Of a DNA stretch of 35,555 nt, positions 32,358-35,555 are shown piece by piece. Within the stretch, counting starts at the first letter, position 1; each line of letters starts with the position of its first letter. The stretch comes from Streptomyces sp. G-G2. GTDB taxonomy: Bacteria; Actinomycetota; Actinomycetes; Streptomycetales; Streptomycetaceae. The stretch covers positions 1 to 35,555 of the forward strand of contig NZ_JASISO010000065.1 in the NCBI RefSeq assembly GCF_030063135.1, given 5' to 3'. Below the pieces are notes generated by a model, which searched no databases, was not told the origin of the DNA, and was given only the letters and a program-made list of their open reading frames with translations. The position numbers and the translations under genes were made by a program.

Positions 32358-32654
32358 ATGGCGGAGAAGCGACGGAAGTTCGACGCGGAGTTTCGTGAGG
32401 GGGCTGTGCGGATCGTGGCCGAGACGGGTCGGCCGATCGCGCAGGTCGCGCTGGAGCTCGGGATCAATGACACGACGCTGGCGAGCTGGGTGTCGCGGGC
32501 CAGGAGGGCCGGCGGGGACGGGGTACTGAGCGTGCCCGAGCGTGAGGAGCTGGCCCGGCTTCGCCGGGAGATCTCGGTGCTCAAGAAGGACAACAAGGAG
32601 CTGGCGATGGAGCGCGATGTCCTCAAACGCTGCATGGTCCTTTGGGTGAAGTAG
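32358..32654 (+). CDS. IS3 OrfA, HTH component of transposase
   Basis: The 98-residue protein is MAEKRRKFDAEFREGAVRIV, then GRPIAQVALELGINDTTLAS, WVSRARRAG, and a leucine-zipper-like end (REELARLRREISVLKKDNKE, LAMERDVLKRCMV). This is the Tnp_1-type helix-turn-helix with coiled coil that binds the IS ends. The ATG at 32358 is favoured over an upstream TTG because it matches the usual MAEKRR start. Its last 13 bases overlap orfB in the -1 frame. Confidence 0.9.
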   Translation: MAEKRRKFDAEFREGAVRIVAETGRPIAQVALELGINDTTLASWVSRARRAGGDGVLSVPEREELARLRREISVLKKDNKELAMERDVLKRCMVLWVK

Positions 32655-33583
32655 CTGAGGGGGACCCGGCGTTGCTCGTCGGGGTGATCAGCGACCAGAG
32701 GACCGGGTACGACATCCCGCACACCGTTGCCTGCCGCGCGCTGGGCGTGTCGCAGGCGTGGTTCTACAAATGGCGCCGCCGACCGGCCGAGCCGACGAAA
32801 CGCGAGGTCAGGAGGATGCGGCTGGAAGAGAGGATCACGCACTTCTTCCGCGAGTCGGGCGACACCTACGGCTCGCCGAGGATCACCTTGGATTTGTGGG
32901 CCGAGGGCTGGCAGGTCTCGGTGAACACGGTCGCCGAGATCATGGCCGACCTCGGGCTCCAGGGCCGCAAGCCGCCACGCCGACGCCGCTCGCTGACCCG
33001 TCAGGGCAAGCGCCGCGCCTCCCCTGACCTGGTGCGTCGCAGATTCGACGCGGTCGCGCCTGACGTGTTGTGGGTCGGCGACATGACCGAGATCGAAACC
33101 GGTGAGGGCAAGCTGTACCTCGCCACCGTCCTGGACCTGTTCTCGCGACGCCTGCTCGGCTACGCGATGGGCGCCCACCACGACGCTGCCCTGGTCGGGG
33201 CCTCGCTGAAAATGGCGGCCGTCACCCGGGGCGGCGACGTGGACGGCGTGATCTTTCACAGTGACCGCGGCAGCGAATACACCAGCGAGGCGTACAACAG
33301 CCTGTGCGACAGGCTCGGAGTGGTGCAGTCCATGGGACGTGTCGGATCAGCCCTGGACAACGCCGCCGCTGAGTCGTTCAACTCGCTGGTCAAGGTCGAG
33401 TACATCCACCGGCACCACTTCGCCACCCGCACCGAGGCCCGGCTGAAGATCGCCACCTGGATCACCGACTTCTACAACCCGCGCCGACGCCACAGCGGGG
33501 CCGCCGGCCTGGCACCCATCGAATTCGAACGAACCATCAGCGAAGCACGTGCCCGGCACCATCAGAAGGATCAAGCCGCATAA
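32642..33583 (+). CDS. IS3 OrfB, DDE transposase
   Basis: About 313 residues with an HTH_21 start (CRALGVSQAWFYKWRRRPAE) and an rve integrase core: VLWVGDMTEIETGEGKLYLA (first Asp), DGVIFHSDRGSEYTSEAYNS (second Asp) and NAAAESFNSLVKVEY (Glu). The C-terminus YNPRRRHSGAAGLAPIEFER is typical. It is made as an OrfAB fusion in most IS3 members; here orfB is in the -1 frame and overlaps orfA, but no standard A-rich slippery heptamer is visible, so coupled initiation at TTG 32642 or a later site is an alternative. Complete and apparently active. Confidence 0.92.
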   Translation: MGEVAEGDPALLVGVISDQRTGYDIPHTVACRALGVSQAWFYKWRRRPAEPTKREVRRMRLEERITHFFRESGDTYGSPRITLDLWAEGWQVSVNTVAEIMADLGLQGRKPPRRRRSLTRQGKRRASPDLVRRRFDAVAPDVLWVGDMTEIETGEGKLYLATVLDLFSRRLLGYAMGAHHDAALVGASLKMAAVTRGGDVDGVIFHSDRGSEYTSEAYNSLCDRLGVVQSMGRVGSALDNAAAESFNSLVKVEYIHRHHFATRTEARLKIATWITDFYNPRRRHSGAAGLAPIEFERTISEARARHHQKDQAA

Positions 33584-33614
33584 GGAAGGTCTCTACGCTT
33601 CCAGGGGATTGACA

Positions 33615-33660
33615 CGCCGGCCCTCGGCCGTGACCGCCAGAGCCACCGACGAGACTGGAC
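33615..33660 (-). pseudogene. IS256-family transposase remnant, part right of IS3
   Basis: The minus strand reads SVALAVTAEGRR directly up to the IS3 border, matching the VAIGVTxEGxR segment that precedes ILGLW in IS256 transposases. Sequence further right is unrelated. Confidence 0.65.
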
Positions 33661-33848
33661 CGGTGCCAACCCTCCTGCGCGACTATCGCTCGAACCGTCG
33701 AACACGCGGGGCTCCTTGCCCAGAACGGGTGGGCCCTGGGGGAGCAGGCCGCCTCAGGGGTGGTTCCACCTCCCCTCGCCGAGCGGCTCGCAGGCCGTGC
33801 CGGGCGACTGCCAACACTGGCCGAACGGCACGAACGCGACCGTATTAG
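33661..33848 (+). other. Unassigned stretch with a possible coding trace
   Basis: A plus frame reads TIARTVEHAGLLAQNGWALG, EQAASGVVPPPLAERLAGRA before running into the IS5-type element. It has coding-like composition, but no start codon or family is recognised. Confidence 0.25.
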
Positions 33849-33867
33849 GACCTGCTTGGAGTCGTGA

Positions 33868-34470
33868 TCAACCAGGTTCCTGTAGGAGGTCGTTGATCCA
33901 GATGACTGAGGCGCGGAGGGGAGGACGGCGAGGTAGCTTTCGGGAGTCTTGTCGTATCGAGTCGCGATGCCCCGCCAGGCCTTCAGCTTGTTGATCAGGC
34001 GCTCGACGGGGTTCCGCTCCTTGTATAGACCGGCGTCGTGGCTTTGGGGGCCGGCCGCCCCTACGGCCCTTCATCTTCCGGTTGGCCGCTTGGTCTTTCT
34101 TCTCTGGGATGACCGCCTTGATGTTGCGTTTTCGCAGGCAGGAGCGTTTGCCGCGGGACGAGTAGGCCTTGTCTGCGGCGACCGCGTCGGGGCGGGTGCG
34201 GGGACGGCCGACGGGCAGACGGATGCGCACCTTCTGCAGCAGGGGGACGAACTGCGGGCTGTCGGCGGCCTGCCCTGCGGTCAGGACGAGCGACAACGGA
34301 TGGCATTTGCGGCCCGCGGCGAGATGAACCTTGCTGGTCAGCCCGCCTAGGGCCCTGCCGAGCAGGGCTTCCTTCAAGCGGAGCTTGCGCCGTCGCCGGA
34401 TGTGTCGCCGCTCTTCCTTTTTTGGGGTCGTTTCCGCTGCCCTGCCCGTTCTGCTCCTGCGGGCCGCCCC
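33868..34470 (-). pseudogene. IS5-type transposase, second half with frame breaks
   Basis: In the -1 frame relative to the first half: RLKEALLGRALGGLTSKVHL, HPLSLVLTAGQAADSPQFVP, PDAVAADKAYSSRGKRSCLR (second Asp) and IKAVIPEKKDQAANRKMKG. Then the frame changes in the CCCCC run near 34048. KERNPVERLINKLKAWRGIA (catalytic Glu) and TRYDKTPESYLA are read in another frame until near 33917, after which LRASVIWINDLLQEPG returns to the first. Two one-base changes in C-runs thus separate the Glu from the rest, so this copy should be inactive unless they are sequencing errors. Confidence 0.8.
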
Positions 34471-34883
34471 CTTTTTTGCCGGGCCTGCTCCTGCTCGGCG
34501 GCAGCTTCCTCCAGGGCGTCCACGTCCTCCTTGCCGATGCGTATCCCGGCGGCGTCGTGGTGGGCGCGGGCGGTGGTGGAGTCCACGCTGAACACGGACA
34601 AGTCCGTCTTTCCCTGGCGGGCGGCCTCGGCGATCAGGCCTTCCAACAGCGCGGTGAAGATGCCGGCGCCCCTCCAGACCCGGAAGCGGCCGTAGACCGT
34701 CGGCCAAGGACCGAGCTCGCAGGGCATCTCCCGTCCCTGGGCGCCGGACCGGAACCGCCAGATCACCCCCTCAAACTGCTTCCGCAGCCGCTCGGGGTAT
34801 GGGCCGAACCCGCCGATCGGCAGGTAGGGCAGGTAGGGCTCGATGAACTTCCATTGATTGCCGGTGAGTTGACTCCGCGTCAC
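34374..34883 (-). CDS. IS5-type transposase, first half (OrfA)
   Basis: The 169-residue product starts MTRSQLTGNQWKFIEPYLPY, FGPYPERLRKQFEGVIWRFR, then ELGPWPTVYGRFRVWRGAGI and VFSVDSTTARAHHDAAG (first catalytic Asp). It ends in an Arg/Lys/Glu-rich linker. The second half lies in the -1 frame, as in IS5-group elements that make the full transposase by programmed frameshifting. Two A6 runs in the linker, each read CAA AAA AGG (34462-34467 region and near 34418-34423), are candidate slippage sites. The GTG start at 34883 has AGGTAGG upstream. Confidence 0.8.
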   Translation of the reverse strand: MTRSQLTGNQWKFIEPYLPYLPIGGFGPYPERLRKQFEGVIWRFRSGAQGREMPCELGPWPTVYGRFRVWRGAGIFTALLEGLIAEAARQGKTDLSVFSVDSTTARAHHDAAGIRIGKEDVDALEEAAAEQEQARQKRGRPAGAERAGQRKRPQKRKSGDTSGDGASSA

Positions 34884-34956
34884 ACCCAGCGACCTACCTG
34901 ATCCTGCCCCCGTCCGAGGACGGAACCCGAAGATTGATCACACCATCACACAGGCT

Positions 34957-35412
34957 CTAGGAGGTCGCTGTCCGGAGCGACCAACGCGGTCTCAGGGCGA
35001 CGCCTAGGGCGAACAGTTCCGCGGCGACGAGTGTTGTGACGTCGGCCCAGTTGTACGGCAGGGTCATGGCGACCGGAAGGGCCACCAGCAAGGCAGCCCC
35101 CTGCAGGACGGTGGAAATCGCCGGCAGATCCTTCACCGCCGCGGCCTTCCACGTGCGGAAGGCCGCGATCCCCCACAGCAGCGGGAACAGCAGGCAGACG
35201 ATGGCAGCGACGGCGAAAATCGGCACGGCGATCACGTTCCCCATGTTCCCGCCGCCAGGTGAGTCGTCGCCGGGAACGACCACTGGGTGGTCCACGTTCC
35301 AGTTGGCGAGGAGCGTCGCCTGCACGAACACGGCAGGGAAGACGGCTGAGGTCAGGGCGGCCGCGCCGTGCCATTGCCAGGATCGGGTCGTCGCCCCGCC
35401 AGCCGCTGCCAC
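34957..35412 (-). CDS. Four-helix membrane protein, unknown function
   Basis: The 151-residue protein begins VAAAGGATTRSWQWHGAAAL and has four hydrophobic segments: ALTSAVFPAVFVQATLLAN, VIAVPIFAVAAIVCLLFPLL, STVLQGAALLVALPVAMTL and VTTLVAAELFALGVALR. A Gly/Asp loop with DHPVVVPGDDSPGGGNMGN lies outside or between helices 1 and 2. The GTG at 35412 has AAGGAG five bases upstream; the longer frame from 35484 starts inside a neighbouring transposase remnant. The stop codon (34957-34959) is formed at the edge of the IS5-type element: before insertion it would have read TAA, now TAG. No family was recognised. Confidence 0.72.
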   Translation of the reverse strand: MAAAGGATTRSWQWHGAAALTSAVFPAVFVQATLLANWNVDHPVVVPGDDSPGGGNMGNVIAVPIFAVAAIVCLLFPLLWGIAAFRTWKAAAVKDLPAISTVLQGAALLVALPVAMTLPYNWADVTTLVAAELFALGVALRPRWSLRTATS

Positions 35413-35429
35413 CGCTACTCCTTGTCCGT

Positions 35430-35555
35430 CTACTGAGGTTGTAGGCGTGGTGTCGTGGGTGTGAGGCCGGTCGCGGCGAGGCATCCGTCGATGATGTCGC
35501 TGCGGTATTGGATCTGACGGAGGCCATGTCGGAGTCGGCGGATGAGGTGGTCTGG
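35430..35555 (-). pseudogene. IS630-type transposase C-terminus, cut by the window edge
   Basis: The minus frame from the window edge reads DHLIRRLRHGLRQIQYRSDI, IDGCLAATGLTPTTPRLQPQ and a stop at 35430-35432. It resembles the closing segment of IS630-like DDE transposases seen in Streptomyces. The rest lies outside the window, so whether the gene is intact is unknown. Confidence 0.55.

Larger units (their letters stand above)
32307..33614 (+). mobile_element. IS3-family insertion sequence, apparently complete
   Basis: The 1308-bp element has imperfect 28-bp terminal inverted repeats with TG/CA tips. The left end begins TGACCTTCCCCTCGTAGCGT and the right end, read inward, TGTCAATCCCCTGGAAGCGT. 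It is flanked by a direct repeat CGCC (32303-32306 and 33615-33618), a 4-bp target duplication. Removing the element and one CGCC restores the IS256 frame (AVTAEGRRDILGLW), which confirms the borders. Confidence 0.88.
33849..34957 (-). mobile_element. IS5-type insertion sequence with decayed transposase
   Basis: The 1109-bp element has imperfect terminal inverted repeats (GACCTGCTTGGAGTCGTGAT at the left; GAGCCTGTGTGATGGTGTGA read inward from the right). It is flanked by TAG at 33846-33848 and 34958-34960, a 3-bp target duplication as usual for IS5-type elements. The transposase is split over two frames. Confidence 0.72.

Noticed and set aside
32630..32660. Programmed -1 frameshift heptamer in the IS3 element
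   Set aside because: The overlap is in the -1 frame, but the sequence CCTTTGGGTG is not an X-XXY-YYZ heptamer in the orfA frame, so the mechanism was left open.
31733..33259. 508-codon minus frame as one protein
   Set aside because: Only the last 121 codons form a gene; the rest is antisense to the IS3 element and the IS256 remnant.
1..35555. CRISPR array, tRNA or rRNA genes, known anti-phage defence cluster
   Set aside because: No regularly spaced repeats, no tRNA-like cloverleaf or rRNA segment, and no recognised defence gene set were seen on either strand.

Overview
The window is high-GC actinobacterial DNA, almost certainly Streptomyces or a close relative such as Kitasatospora. The signs are a short chaplin (aerial-hypha surface protein), a DUF6296-like small protein, a DUF6585-like protein, a secreted GHL-type glycoside hydrolase, an RsbU-like PP2C phosphatase, GTGA/ATGA translational overlaps and strong G/C third-position bias. 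No rRNA, tRNA or CRISPR array was seen. The density of broken insertion sequences suggests an accessory or chromosome-arm region; this is inference.

Layout. 1-8.7 kb holds mostly cell-envelope and secreted functions: a DUF6585-like protein, a secreted HAD protein, a DUF6296-like protein, a YbdK-type carboxylate-amine ligase, a decayed receiver-PP2C gene abutting an inverted Rcp1-like receiver fragment, and a divergent pair of a polysaccharide deacetylase lipoprotein and a glycoside hydrolase. 8.7-17.7 kb is a mosaic of remnants (IS630 twice, IS481, IS5 twice, IS3, IstB, SDR, VOC, GNAT) around a few live genes: GNAT, chaplin, a nucleotidyltransferase and a double VOC protein. 17.7-28.2 kb is mainly intact chromosome: an esterase-like lipoprotein, an ArsR-MFS operon with a palindromic operator, a GNAT, a large HTH-ATPase regulator with tandem repeats upstream, two VOC proteins, a YdeI-like protein and a PPOX-fold protein.

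28.8-31.7 kb is the most interesting part. An IS21-type istB gene is split by a 2.69-kb element that carries only three overlapping genes: a helix-turn-helix protein, a small related protein and a large serine integrase. Joining the two outer flanks restores the istB reading frame exactly. Joining the two inner ends rebuilds a perfect attP palindrome with 15-bp arms around a central TC. The integrase reading frame runs through that att site, so its C-terminal tail differs between the integrated and circular forms.

31.7-35.5 kb holds a small hypothetical gene, an IS3 element with a 4-bp target duplication inside an IS256 remnant, a second IS5-type element inserted exactly at the stop codon of a four-helix membrane protein, and the tail of an IS630 transposase at the window edge. 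Many of the frameshifts in the broken genes fall in runs of G or C, so some could be sequencing errors.
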